This document shows positions 1 through 8,508 of a DNA stretch of 64,000 nt, piece after piece. The notes under the pieces were generated by a model. It saw nothing but the letters and a program-made list of their open reading frames with translations, did no database searches and was not told the DNA's origin. Each line of letters begins with the position of its first letter. The first letter of the stretch is position 1. Source of the stretch: Cryobacterium arcticum (GTDB lineage: Bacteria; Actinomycetota; Actinomycetes; Actinomycetales; Microbacteriaceae); the NCBI RefSeq assembly GCF_001679725.1, contig NZ_CP016282.1, positions 1,364,001 through 1,428,000 on the forward strand, in the 5' to 3' direction. The translations under genes and the position numbers were made by a program.

Positions 1-60
1 GAAGAGAGGACTAAAGACTCTTGGAGCTGACCGGTACTAATAAGCCGATAATTTGATAAC
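1..60 (+). rRNA. 23S ribosomal RNA, 3' end (partial)
   Basis: The first ~60 bases carry the conserved 3' terminus of 23S rRNA (GACCGGTACTAATAAGCCGA), which pairs with the 5' end of the molecule. The rest of the gene lies upstream of the window. An AT-richer spacer of about 125 nt then leads to a 5S gene, so this is the tail of a normal rrn operon read on the plus strand. The exact end is uncertain by a few bases. Confidence 0.9.
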
Positions 61-184
61 ACTCAGTTTGAATAAGCTGCTATGCGTCCACTATGTGGTT
101 CTCGATGTACGGTCGAGAACAAACACACTCCACCAGGAGTGTTCTATAACTAAAAATATAGATTCGATTCACCATCACCAGGTG

Positions 185-302
185 TTTCGGCGGCTATAGC
201 AAGAGGGAAACGCCCGGTCACATTCCGAACCCGGAAGCTAAGACTCTTTGCGCCGATGGTACTGCAGGGGGGACCCTGTGGGAGAGTAGGACACCGCCGG
301 AC
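185..302 (+). rRNA. 5S ribosomal RNA, copy 1
   Basis: About 118 nt. The terminal helix is visible as CGGCGG at the 5' side against CCGCCG at the 3' side. Inside is the conserved 5S core CCGAACCCGGAAGCTAAG. It follows the 23S end in the usual order and is followed 20 nt later by a strong terminator. It differs from the second copy at 1106 by a single T/C change near the 5' end (CGGCTATAGC against CGGCCATAGC). Confidence 0.95.
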
Positions 303-321
303 TTAACTTAGAAACACACAC

Positions 322-351
322 AATGGCCACCCCACGCGGGGTGGCCATTTT
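322..351 (+). terminator. Rho-independent terminator of the rrn operon
   Basis: A perfect 12-bp stem (AATGGCCACCCC with GGGGTGGCCATT) around the loop ACGC, then a short T run. It ends transcription after 5S copy 1, so copy 2 would need read-through or its own promoter. Confidence 0.9.
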
Positions 352-440
352 GCGTTTAACCCCACACCGTTCCCCCCCACACCGTTCCCCTCCGCGACAT
401 TCCCCTCCGCGACCGTGTCCCGGATTCCGCACCCCACGTC

Positions 441-914
441 GGTCGAGCCTGTCGAGACCCCGCGACCCGACCTCCGAACCGCACCACACCCGTCCCGGAC
501 CCAGGTCTCGACAAGCTCGACCACCGAGGCGGGTGCGTCCCACAGACATCCGCGACCGTGTCCCGGATTCCGCACCATACGTCGGTCGAGCCTGTCGAGA
601 CCCCGCGAGCCGACCTCCGAACCGCACCACACCCGTCCCGGACCCGGGTCTCGACAAGCTCGACCAGCGATCGTATGCGTCCCGTAGGTCGAGTCACCGG
701 GTCTCGACAAGCTCGACCACCGAGGCGGGTGCGTCCCGTAGGTCGAGTCACCAGGTCTCGACAAGCTCGACCAACGATCGGATGCGTTCCACAGACATCC
801 GCGACCTGGTCCGGATGCCGCACCACACGGTGGTCGAGCCTGTCGAGACCCCGCGAGCCGACCTTAGAACCGCACCACACCCGTCCCGTCACCCGGGTCT
901 CGACAAGCTCGACC
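441..914. repeat. Array of 19-bp palindrome-like motif, cluster 1 (8 copies)
   Basis: Eight copies of GGTCGAGCCTGTCGAGACC or its inverse GGTCTCGACAAGCTCGACC start at 441, 504, 584, 647, 700, 754, 832 and 896, in mixed orientation. Several spacings are 53-54 bp, and the spacers are also repetitive. The array fills the gap between the two 5S genes. Open frames here in both strands are low-complexity by-products of the repeats and are not taken as genes. Confidence 0.9.
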
Positions 915-1105
915 AGCGATCGGATGCGTTTCGCAGACATCCGCGACCTGTGAGGAAAGCACCGGAGCGGGCGCGTTCTTGGGGCCTCGCTGACCGATCG
1001 CGGGGGAGGCGGTGAGGGCCGTTGTCCTGTAGGATTGAGGGATCGAAGCTTGATGGTTCGAAACGACTTGATGGCCGGCACCTGGTGCCGGGGCATCGCA
1101 CCTTG

Positions 1106-1223
1106 TTTCGGCGGCCATAGCAAGAGGGAAACGCCCGGTCACATTCCGAACCCGGAAGCTAAGACTCTTTGCGCCGATGGTACTGCAGGGGGGACCCTGT
1201 GGGAGAGTAGGACACCGCCGGAC
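1106..1223 (+). rRNA. 5S ribosomal RNA, copy 2
   Basis: This is identical to copy 1 except for one base in about 118, at a constant offset of 921 bp. It keeps both arms of the terminal helix and the conserved core. No 23S sequence lies directly upstream. A terminator and a motif array separate it from the rrn operon. Just upstream is a small hairpin (GGCACC-T-GGTGCC, 1078-1090). Whether it is expressed cannot be told from sequence. Confidence 0.93.
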
Positions 1224-1234
1224 TTAACTTAGTC

Positions 1235-1264
1235 AAAATGGCCACCCATTCGGGTGGCCATTTT
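1235..1264 (+). terminator. Rho-independent terminator after 5S copy 2
   Basis: A 13-bp perfect stem (AAAATGGCCACCC with GGGTGGCCATTTT) around ATTC. The inner stem is shared with the terminator at 322-351, so the 5S gene and terminator seem to have been duplicated together and then diverged. Confidence 0.9.
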
Positions 1265-1324
1265 GCGTTAACGTACGCTGGAGATGCAGTCCGGTACGTA
1301 AGCCACACCTACAGGAGATAAACA

Positions 1325-3604
1325 GTGACCCCCACGGAACGCAACGGGAACGACGCACGCGATAACGGAAGCGGCGACCGTCGAACCGGCGGTTACCAGG
1401 GAGGTCGCGGAGGCTCCGACCGGCCTCGCCAAGACGGCGCACGAACGCCGTACAAGGGCAACGCCGGCTCCGGCAATGACCGTCCGCAGCGCGACGGAGA
1501 ACGTCCTCCGTACCGCGGCAACTCTGACCGCCCGGCCCGCGATGGCGATCGTGCTCCGTACCGTGGCAACTCCGATCGCTCGCAGGGCGGGGAGCGCGCA
1601 CCGTACCGGGGCAACTCCGACCGCCCTCAGGGTGGCGAGCGTGCGCCGTACCGCGGCAATTCAGACCGTCCGGCATACAACAGCGACCGCCCGGCGCGCG
1701 ATGGCGATCGTCCTCCGTACCGAGGCAACTCCGACCGGCCGGCGTACAAGGGCAACTCTGACCGTCCGCAGCGTGACGGCGACCGTCCTCCGTACCGTGG
1801 CAACTCCGACCGCCCTCAGGGTGGCGAGCGTGCGCCGTACCGCGGCAATTCAGACCGTCCGGCATACAACAGCGACCGCCCGGCGCGCGATGGCGATCGT
1901 CCTCCGTACCGCGGCAACTCCGACCGTCCGGCACGTGATGGCGATCGTCCTCCGTACCGCGGCAACTCTGACCGTCCCCAGGGCGGGGAGCGCGCGCCGT
2001 ACCGGGGCAACTCCGACCGTCCGGCCTACAACTCGGACCGCCCGGCGTACAAGGGCAACTCTGATCGCCCGCAGCGTGACGGCGAGCGTCCTCCCTACCG
2101 CGGCAATTCCGATCGTCCGGCGTACAACTCGGACCGTCCCGCATACAAGGGCAACTCCGATCGCCCGCAGCGCGACGGCGACCGTCCTCCGTACCGGGGC
2201 AACACGGATCGCCCGGCGTACAAGGGCAACTCCGATCGCCCCCAGCGCGACGGCGACCGTCCGGCGTACAACTCCGATCGTCCTGCCTACAAGGGCAACA
2301 GCGACCGTCCCCAGCGTGACGGTGACCGTCCCGCGTACAAGGGCAACAGCGACCGTCCCCAGCGTGACGGTGACCGTCCCGCGTACAAGGGCGACAGCGA
2401 TCGTCCGGCATACAAGGGCACCTCTGACCGTCCCCAGCGCGATGGCGACCGTCCCGCGTACAAGGGCAACAGCGACCGCCCCGCATACAAAGGCAACTCC
2501 GACCGCCCGCAGCGCGACACCGAGAACAAGCCGTGGCTGAAGGACAGCGCCCGGGGCGGTTCACCGACTCGCGCCGGCGCGCCCCGCGACGCCGGTAAGA
2601 AGCTGTGGACCCGCGACGGCGCTCCCGCTCGCAACGACCGCGACGCCCGCGTCGTGGAAGAGGAGATGACCGAAGAGCAGCGCATGCAGCGCGAGCTCCG
2701 TTCGGTGCGTCCCCGTCACGACGACCCGGAGCTGCCCGACGACATCACGGCCGACGACCTCGACCGCATCGCGCGCAACGAGCTGAAGACCCTCACCAAG
2801 GACAACGCCGAAGCCGTGGGTCGCCACCTGGCCATGGCCGCCCGCGTGATCGACGAAGACCCCGAGCTGGCCCACCGCCACGTGATGAGCGCCGCCCGTC
2901 GCGCCGGCCGCATCGCCGTGGTGCGCGAGAGCCTCGCCATCACCGCCTACGCCACCGGCGACTTCGCCCTGGCCCTGCGGGAGCTCCGCACCTACCGCCG
3001 TATCTCGGGCTCCAACGCCCAGCTGCCCCTGATGGTGGACAGCGAACGCGGCGTCGGCCGCCCCGACCGCGCCCTCGAGCTCGGCCGGTCCGTCGACCGC
3101 AGCACGCTGCCGGCCGGCGTGCAGGTGGCCCTGGCCATCGCGATGTCGGGCGCCCGCCTCGACCTGGGTGAAGCCGAGGCCGCGCTGAGCGAGCTCGAGA
3201 TCGCCCAGCTCGACCCCAAGACGGCGTTCTCCTACAGCTCCGAGCTGTTCGCCGCCTACGCCGAGGTGCTCGAAGAACTCGGCCGCACCGACGAAGCCGA
3301 CCTCTGGAACGAACGCGCTTCCCGCGCCGACGCCGCGCTCAACGGCGACGTCGACGAGACCATCGAGATCGTCGAACTCGACGACGAAGAGTTCGACGAG
3401 GACGAGGACGACACCGACGACGAGTCCGACGAGGACGAGGCCGACAACGCCGACACTCCCGACGAGCTCGAGACCGCCGACATCACCATCACCGACACCG
3501 AGGACATTGCTTCACCCGATGACGAATCAACCGACGAGTCCGAGTCAGCGACCAACCACGCCGAGGGCGTGGACGAAGATCCTGAAACGACGCCCGTTGA
3601 CTGA
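1325..3604 (+). CDS. TPR-like protein with long R/D-rich repeat N-terminus and acidic tail
   Basis: GTG start with a good ribosome site (AGGAG). Residues ~30-400 are a low-complexity array of units such as YRGNSDRP and YKGNSDRPQRDGDRPA, rich in Arg, Asp, Gly, Asn and Tyr. Residues ~440-690 form an alpha-helical, TPR-like domain, and from ~675 the tail is almost only Asp, Glu, Thr and Ser. The DNA repeats are very similar to each other: about 100 bp from 1621 recurs at 1810 (offset 189 bp). The order tail–HAD–small protein–tlyA that follows is typical for Microbacteriaceae, where this gene is usually labelled TPR or hypothetical. Its function is unknown. RGG-like composition suggests RNA or phosphate-polymer binding, which is inference. 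Confidence 0.85.
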   Translation: MTPTERNGNDARDNGSGDRRTGGYQGGRGGSDRPRQDGARTPYKGNAGSGNDRPQRDGERPPYRGNSDRPARDGDRAPYRGNSDRSQGGERAPYRGNSDRPQGGERAPYRGNSDRPAYNSDRPARDGDRPPYRGNSDRPAYKGNSDRPQRDGDRPPYRGNSDRPQGGERAPYRGNSDRPAYNSDRPARDGDRPPYRGNSDRPARDGDRPPYRGNSDRPQGGERAPYRGNSDRPAYNSDRPAYKGNSDRPQRDGERPPYRGNSDRPAYNSDRPAYKGNSDRPQRDGDRPPYRGNTDRPAYKGNSDRPQRDGDRPAYNSDRPAYKGNSDRPQRDGDRPAYKGNSDRPQRDGDRPAYKGDSDRPAYKGTSDRPQRDGDRPAYKGNSDRPAYKGNSDRPQRDTENKPWLKDSARGGSPTRAGAPRDAGKKLWTRDGAPARNDRDARVVEEEMTEEQRMQRELRSVRPRHDDPELPDDITADDLDRIARNELKTLTKDNAEAVGRHLAMAARVIDEDPELAHRHVMSAARRAGRIAVVRESLAITAYATGDFALALRELRTYRRISGSNAQLPLMVDSERGVGRPDRALELGRSVDRSTLPAGVQVALAIAMSGARLDLGEAEAALSELEIAQLDPKTAFSYSSELFAAYAEVLEELGRTDEADLWNERASRADAALNGDVDETIEIVELDDEEFDEDEDDTDDESDEDEADNADTPDELETADITITDTEDIASPDDESTDESESATNHAEGVDEDPETTPVD

Positions 3605-4622
3605 GCCGGCCACGCCCCTGGCCGGCATCGACGTGGTGCTGGCCGACCTGGACGGCGTGGTCTACGCCGGACCCCACGCCATCCCGTTCGCCGTCGACAG
3701 CCTCAACCGGGCCGCCGAGAGCATCCGGGTCGGGTACATCACCAACAACGCCTCACGCACGGATGCGTCCGTCGCCGGCCACCTCACCGACCTCGGTCTC
3801 ACAGTGGCCCCGTCCGACGTCGTCACCTCGCCCCAGGCGGCCATGCGGCTGCTCGTGGAGCAGGTGCCGGCCGGTTCCCGCATCCTGGTCGTGGGCGGCG
3901 ACGGGCTCGTCGACGAACTGCAGAAGCACGGCTTCGAGGTGACCCGGTCCGCCGAGGATTCCCCGGCCGCCGTGGTGCAGGGGTTCGCGCCCGACGTGGG
4001 CTGGACCCAGCTGGCCGAGGCCTGCTTCGCGCTGAACGCCGGCGTCACCCCCGATGGTGACTATGCGGGCATCCCGTGGATCGCCACGAACACCGACTGG
4101 ACCATTCCGCAGGCCCGCGGCATCGCTCCGGGCAACGGCACCCTGGTGTCCGCGGTGCACACCGCCGTCGGACGCCTGCCCCTCGTGGCCGGCAAGCCCG
4201 AGACGCCGATCTTCTTCGAGGCCATTAAGCGCTTCGAGGCCACCACGCCACTGTTCATCGGCGACCGGCTCGACACCGACATCCTCGGTGCCAACCGGGC
4301 CGGCATCCCGGCCGTGCTGGTGCTCACGGGCATCGACAAGGCCAAGCAGGCCCTGGCCGCCGGCCCGGAGGAACGCCCCACGTTCATCCTCGAGGACCTG
4401 CGCCAACTGCATGAGCCCTACCCGGTGACCGTGTTCTCCAAGGACAAATCCCAGGCCACCGTCGACGGCGCATCCGTGCGCATCCACGGTGCCGACGTGG
4501 AGATCATGGCCGTCGGCGACGACGGAATCAACCTGCTGCGCGCGGCGTGCGCCGTGATCTGGGCGTCCGGCCGACCGATCTACGGGCTCAACGTTCCGGA
4601 GAGTCTCTATCTCGGACGGTAG
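3597..4622 (+). CDS. HAD-IIA family hydrolase (NagD-like sugar-phosphate/nucleotide phosphatase)
   Basis: Motif I DLDGVVYAG lies near the N-terminus, motif II ITNNAS follows, and the C-terminal acidic motif GDRLDTDILGA is present, in the order and spacing of HAD subclass IIA. About 341 residues from a TTG at 3597 that overlaps the previous stop by 8 nt. The frame is open back to an ATG at 3507, but that extension would overlap the coding tail of the upstream gene by 98 nt and reads as an unnatural peptide, so the short form is preferred. No clear Shine-Dalgarno precedes either start, so the start is uncertain. Likely a cytosolic phosphatase of unknown substrate, co-transcribed with tlyA. Confidence 0.85.
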   Translation: MTEPATPLAGIDVVLADLDGVVYAGPHAIPFAVDSLNRAAESIRVGYITNNASRTDASVAGHLTDLGLTVAPSDVVTSPQAAMRLLVEQVPAGSRILVVGGDGLVDELQKHGFEVTRSAEDSPAAVVQGFAPDVGWTQLAEACFALNAGVTPDGDYAGIPWIATNTDWTIPQARGIAPGNGTLVSAVHTAVGRLPLVAGKPETPIFFEAIKRFEATTPLFIGDRLDTDILGANRAGIPAVLVLTGIDKAKQALAAGPEERPTFILEDLRQLHEPYPVTVFSKDKSQATVDGASVRIHGADVEIMAVGDDGINLLRAACAVIWASGRPIYGLNVPESLYLGR

Positions 4623-4632
4623 CCTAGGAGGC

Positions 4633-4899
4633 GTGAGTGCAGACGGAGTAGACCAGGCACGACCGCCGGCCGGACCGACCCCGGGCCGCCCGGGGCCGCG
4701 CCCCGCGCCGTCTGCTCCGGCCCCCGGCCCCACCGCCGACGTACCGGCCCCGCCCGTTCTGAACGGCCAACTCGACGCCCGCCTCGCGGCCGTCGAGGCG
4801 CTGCCACTCGCGGAGCGGGCCGCGGCCTATTCCGAGCTGCACGACAGTCTGCGCGACCACCTCGAAGGTGGAGACGTGCCCCGATCGAAGGCCGAATGA
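4633..4899 (+). CDS. Small conserved hypothetical protein (88 aa)
   Basis: GTG start directly behind AGGAGG (4626-4631), with unusually tight spacing. Residues 1-40 are Pro/Ala-rich and probably disordered. Residues 45-85 form a helical segment (LDARLAAVEALPLAERAAAY). It overlaps tlyA by ATGA, so translation is likely coupled. Proteins of this size and place are common between the NagD-like gene and tlyA in Microbacteriaceae, but no function is known to me. Confidence 0.7.
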   Translation: MSADGVDQARPPAGPTPGRPGPRPAPSAPAPGPTADVPAPPVLNGQLDARLAAVEALPLAERAAAYSELHDSLRDHLEGGDVPRSKAE

Positions 4900-5837
4900 C
4901 TACGCACAACCCGACCGCGCCAGACCCCGACCTGGGGACCGACTCCGAGCAGACTCCGGCACCGCAGCGGCCGGCACCCCAGCCGACCAGCGTGCCCGTC
5001 CACACCCCGGCGCCCGTCGCCGAGCCGGTGGCGTCCACGGGGGAGCAGCGCCTGGATTCGGCGCTGTCCGACCGCGGCTTGGTGCGCTCACGCACCGTCG
5101 CCGCCCGGCTCATCGCCGAGGGACTGGTGACCGTGGACGGCAGCCCCGTCGTCAAGGCGTCCGCGAAGGTGCGCGACAGCCAGGTGATCGCCGTCGCGCC
5201 CACCGACCACTACGTCAGCCGCGGGGCGCACAAACTCGTCGCCGCCCTCGACGCCTTCGAACTTCCCGTCGCCGACCGCACCGCGATGGATGCCGGCGCC
5301 TCCACCGGCGGGTTCAGCCAGGTGCTGCTCGAACGCGGCGTCGGCCGGGTCATCGCCGTCGACGTGGGCCACGGCCAGCTGTCGCCCACCATCAAGGCCG
5401 ACCCCCGCGTCACGCTCGTGGAGGGCTTCAACCTGCGCTACGCCACCGCGGAGACCATCGCGGGCGCATCCGGCATCACCGACCGACCCGACCTCGTCGT
5501 GGGCGACCTGTCCTTCATCTCGCTCACCACGGTGCTGCCGGCCCTCGTCGCCACCGCCGCCGAGGGCGCCGACTTCGTGCTGCTGATCAAGCCGCAATTC
5601 GAAGTGGGACGCGGCGGCATCCGTGAGGGTGTCGTGCACGACCCGGGCCTGCGCGCCGACGCCGTCTCCGGCGTGCTCTGGGCCGGCTGGGATCTCGGCC
5701 TGGGCATCAACGGCCTGATCGCCTCGCCGATCGCCGGCGGTGCCGGCAACCACGAGTATCTCGTGTGGATGCGAACCGGAACCGGCACCAATCCGACAGA
5801 ATGGATCGATCGGATAACCGTCCTGGTGGGAGCGTGA
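4896..5837 (+). CDS. tlyA: TlyA family rRNA 2'-O-methyltransferase / hemolysin-like protein
   Basis: An N-terminal Pro-rich extension of ~45 residues is followed by an S4 RNA-binding domain (~50-110, with RLDSALSDRGLVRSR). An FtsJ/RrmJ-type methyltransferase fold follows, with SAM-binding motif DAGASTGGF near residue 131 and the acidic turn VIAVDVGHGQL. The family methylates 16S C1409 and 23S C1920 (known from mycobacterial TlyA) and conditions capreomycin sensitivity. 313 aa is slightly longer than usual because of the N-terminus. ATG overlaps the stop of the preceding gene. Confidence 0.93.
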   Translation: MTTHNPTAPDPDLGTDSEQTPAPQRPAPQPTSVPVHTPAPVAEPVASTGEQRLDSALSDRGLVRSRTVAARLIAEGLVTVDGSPVVKASAKVRDSQVIAVAPTDHYVSRGAHKLVAALDAFELPVADRTAMDAGASTGGFSQVLLERGVGRVIAVDVGHGQLSPTIKADPRVTLVEGFNLRYATAETIAGASGITDRPDLVVGDLSFISLTTVLPALVATAAEGADFVLLIKPQFEVGRGGIREGVVHDPGLRADAVSGVLWAGWDLGLGINGLIASPIAGGAGNHEYLVWMRTGTGTNPTEWIDRITVLVGA

Positions 5838-5842
5838 CGAGC

Positions 5843-6763
5843 ATGACCGCAACGTCCAGGCACATCCTCGTCGTGGCCCACACCGGCCGGCAGGATTCGT
5901 TGGAAGCCGCCGCGACGGTGTGCGAGCAGCTCATCGCCGCCGGCGCCGTGCCCGTGCTGGCCGCCGAGGAGCGCAACGACCTGCTCGCCTCCTGCCCGCA
6001 ACTGAACGGCAGCACCGCCGTGCTCGGCGAGACCGTGCAGGCCACCGACCTGGAGCTCGTCATCGTGCTCGGCGGCGACGGCACCATCCTGCGGGCCGCC
6101 GAGATCGTGCGCGGCTGCTCCGCCCCGCTGCTGGGCATCAACCTGGGCCACGTCGGGTTCCTCGCCGAAAGCGAACGCGACGACCTGGGCGAGGCCGTGC
6201 GCCGCGCGCTGCTGCGCGACTACCTCGTCGAAGAGCGGATGACCCTGTCGGTGCGGGTGAAGGTGGACCACGAGGTGGTCTACGAAACCTGGGCGCTCAA
6301 CGAGGCCACCGTGGAGAAGGCCAGCCGGCAACGGATGATCGAGGTCATCATCGAGGTCGATGGCCGCCCGCTCTCCGCGTTCGGCTGCGACGGCGTGGTG
6401 CTCTCCACCCCCACCGGGTCCACCGCCTACTCGTTCTCCGCCGGCGGCCCCATCGTCTGGCCGAGCCTGGACGCCCTGCTGCTCGTGCCGCTCAGCGCGC
6501 ACGCCCTGTTCGCCCGCCCGCTGGTCGTGGGGCCGGACTCCTCACTGGCCGTGGAGGTGCTCGCCCGCGGTGACAGCTCGGCCGTGCTCTGCGCCGACGG
6601 CCGCCGCGTGCACGACCTGCCGCCGGGCGCCCGCGTGATCGTGCGACGCTCCCCGGTGCCGGTGCGCCTGGCCCGGCTGCACAGCGGTCCGTTCACCGAC
6701 CGGCTCGTGAACAAGTTCGATCTGCCGATCACGGGCTGGCGCGGCCCGGTCGGGCGGGAGTGA
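5843..6763 (+). CDS. nadK: NAD kinase (ATP/polyphosphate NAD+ kinase)
   Basis: Makes NADP+ from NAD+. The diagnostic GGDGT motif (VIVLGGDGTILRAAEI) is near residue 77 and the NE/D motif (LNEATVEKAS) near 152. The Gly-rich sequence TPTGSTAYSFSAGGP completes the family signature. Start ATG 5843 lies 10 nt behind GGTGGGAG. A GTG at 5834 that overlaps the tlyA stop is a possible alternative, adding three residues. It lies between tlyA and recN, a conserved actinobacterial order. Confidence 0.95.
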   Translation: MTATSRHILVVAHTGRQDSLEAAATVCEQLIAAGAVPVLAAEERNDLLASCPQLNGSTAVLGETVQATDLELVIVLGGDGTILRAAEIVRGCSAPLLGINLGHVGFLAESERDDLGEAVRRALLRDYLVEERMTLSVRVKVDHEVVYETWALNEATVEKASRQRMIEVIIEVDGRPLSAFGCDGVVLSTPTGSTAYSFSAGGPIVWPSLDALLLVPLSAHALFARPLVVGPDSSLAVEVLARGDSSAVLCADGRRVHDLPPGARVIVRRSPVPVRLARLHSGPFTDRLVNKFDLPITGWRGPVGRE

Positions 6764-6772
6764 GGCCCGGCC

Positions 6773-8494
6773 ATGATCGAAGAACTCGTCATCCGCGACC
6801 TCGGCGTGATCAAAGAAGCCACCCTGCCACTCGGCCCCGGCTTCACGGCCATCACGGGCGAGACCGGCGCGGGTAAGACCATGGTCGTGACCGCGCTTGG
6901 CCTGCTGCTCGGCGAACGTGCCGACCCCGGCACCGTGCGCGCCGGCCAGTCTCAGAGCTGGGTGGAGGGCCGCTGGCTGGTCGACCCGGCCGGGGCCGTG
7001 GCCCAGCGGGTGCATGACGCCGGGGGAGACCTCGACGGACCCGAACTGCTGCTCAGCCGCTCCGTGTCGGCGGAGGGACGCAGCCGCGCCGTCGTGGGCG
7101 GCCGCAGTGCCCCCGCCGGCGTGCTCGGCGACCTCGGCAGCGACCTCGTCGTGGTGCACGGCCAGTCCGACCAGGTACGCCTGCGCTCCACCTCCGCCCA
7201 ACGCGGCGCGCTCGACCGGTTCGCCGGCGCCGAACTCGCGGATGCCCTCACCGCCTTCCAGCACGCCTACCACCGCTGGCACGCCAACCAAGCCGAACTC
7301 GACCTGCTCATCGCCGAACAGGACCGCCGCGCCCGCGAAGCCGAGGATCTGCGGCTGGCCATCGCCGAGATCGAACTGGCCGCCCCGCAACGCGGCGAGG
7401 ACGACGAGCTCAGCGCCCGCGCCGAACGGCTCGGCAACCTCGAGGAACTGCGCCTCGCCGCCGCCTCGTCCCGCGAACTGCTCTCGGCCGAGGACTCCAG
7501 CGACGACACCCCCGACGTGGTCGCCCTGCTTGACTCCGCCCGCCGGCAGCTCGAACGCGCCGCCGAACACGACCCCACCCTGCCGCCGCTGGCCGAGGCC
7601 CTCGCCAACGCCGGGTTCGCCGTGGCCGACATTGCCGGGCAACTCTCCAGCTACCTCGCCGGCCTCGACGCCGACGGCGCCCGGGAGCTCGAGGTGGTGC
7701 AGGAACGCCGTGCCGAGCTGAGCGCCCTGTCACGCAAGTTCGCCGGCGGCCTCGACGAGGCCATCGACTTCCTCGACACCGGCAGCAGCCGCCTGCTTGA
7801 GCTCGACAGCGACTCCGACCGCATCGAGACCCTCCAGGCGGACACCACCGCCGACCGGGACCTCGTGCAGCGCCTGGCCGATACCCTCACGGGCATCCGC
7901 ACCACCGCGGCAACCGCGCTCGGCACCGCCGTGACCCGCGAACTGGCCGCCCTGGCCATGCCCGACGCCCGCCTGGTGGTGGAGATCGACCCGCTCGACG
8001 AGGTGTCGGTGACCGGTCTGGACCTCGTGCGCATCATGTTGCAGCCGCACGCCGGCGCCGAGCCGCGGGCGTTGGCGCGCGGCGCATCCGGCGGCGAACT
8101 GTCCCGGGTGATGCTGGCGATCGAGGTCGTCATCAACGCCACCGACCCCGTGCCCACCTTCGTCTTCGACGAGGTCGACGCCGGCGTGGGCGGGGCGGCC
8201 GCCATCGAGATCGGCCGGCGACTCGCCCGGCTCGCCGAAACCGCGCAGGTGATCGTGGTCACCCACCTCGCCCAGGTCGCCGCGTTCGCCGGCAACCACC
8301 TCAGCGTCGTCAAAGACAGCAACGGCTCGGTCACCGCGAGCAGTGTGCGCCAGCTCACCGGCGACGACCGGGCCGCCGAGATGGCCCGTCTGCTCTCCGG
8401 ACTGCCCGACTCCGCCAGCGGCCTCGAGCACGCGCGCGAGCTCATCGAACTTGCCCACTCAACCAGCTCCAACGGAGAGGCCCACACTAGGTGA
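6773..8494 (+). CDS. recN: DNA repair protein RecN
   Basis: SMC-like ATPase of double-strand-break repair. It begins [13 protein letters not shown], followed by Walker A GETGAGKT (~29-36). A long Arg/Glu/Ala-rich coiled coil (~150-380) follows, then the ABC signature [13 protein letters not shown] and Walker [13 protein letters not shown] near the C-terminus. 573 aa is normal. It starts 9 nt after nadK. Confidence 0.96.
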   Translation: MIEELVIRDLGVIKEATLPLGPGFTAITGETGAGKTMVVTALGLLLGERADPGTVRAGQSQSWVEGRWLVDPAGAVAQRVHDAGGDLDGPELLLSRSVSAEGRSRAVVGGRSAPAGVLGDLGSDLVVVHGQSDQVRLRSTSAQRGALDRFAGAELADALTAFQHAYHRWHANQAELDLLIAEQDRRAREAEDLRLAIAEIELAAPQRGEDDELSARAERLGNLEELRLAAASSRELLSAEDSSDDTPDVVALLDSARRQLERAAEHDPTLPPLAEALANAGFAVADIAGQLSSYLAGLDADGARELEVVQERRAELSALSRKFAGGLDEAIDFLDTGSSRLLELDSDSDRIETLQADTTADRDLVQRLADTLTGIRTTAATALGTAVTRELAALAMPDARLVVEIDPLDEVSVTGLDLVRIMLQPHAGAEPRALARGASGGELSRVMLAIEVVINATDPVPTFVFDEVDAGVGGAAAIEIGRRLARLAETAQVIVVTHLAQVAAFAGNHLSVVKDSNGSVTASSVRQLTGDDRAAEMARLLSGLPDSASGLEHARELIELAHSTSSNGEAHTR

Positions 8495-8508
8495 TAGGAT
8501 CGAAGCCC

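Noticed and set aside
441..914. Array of short repeats with ~34-bp spacers resembling a CRISPR
   Set aside because: Orientation flips within the array, the spacers are themselves similar, spacing varies, and no cas genes are near. The same motif occurs in other clusters and even within scpB.
356..1123. Long open frames on both strands across the rRNA gap
   Set aside because: They are made of the repeated motif (SSLSRP, VSTSST, QARP peptides) and part of them overlap 5S RNA; no start signals or families.
1233..2564. 443-residue Cys-rich open frame on the minus strand
   Set aside because: It mirrors the repeats of the plus-strand gene and overlaps the terminator at 1235. Cys and Arg richness is due to antisense codons.
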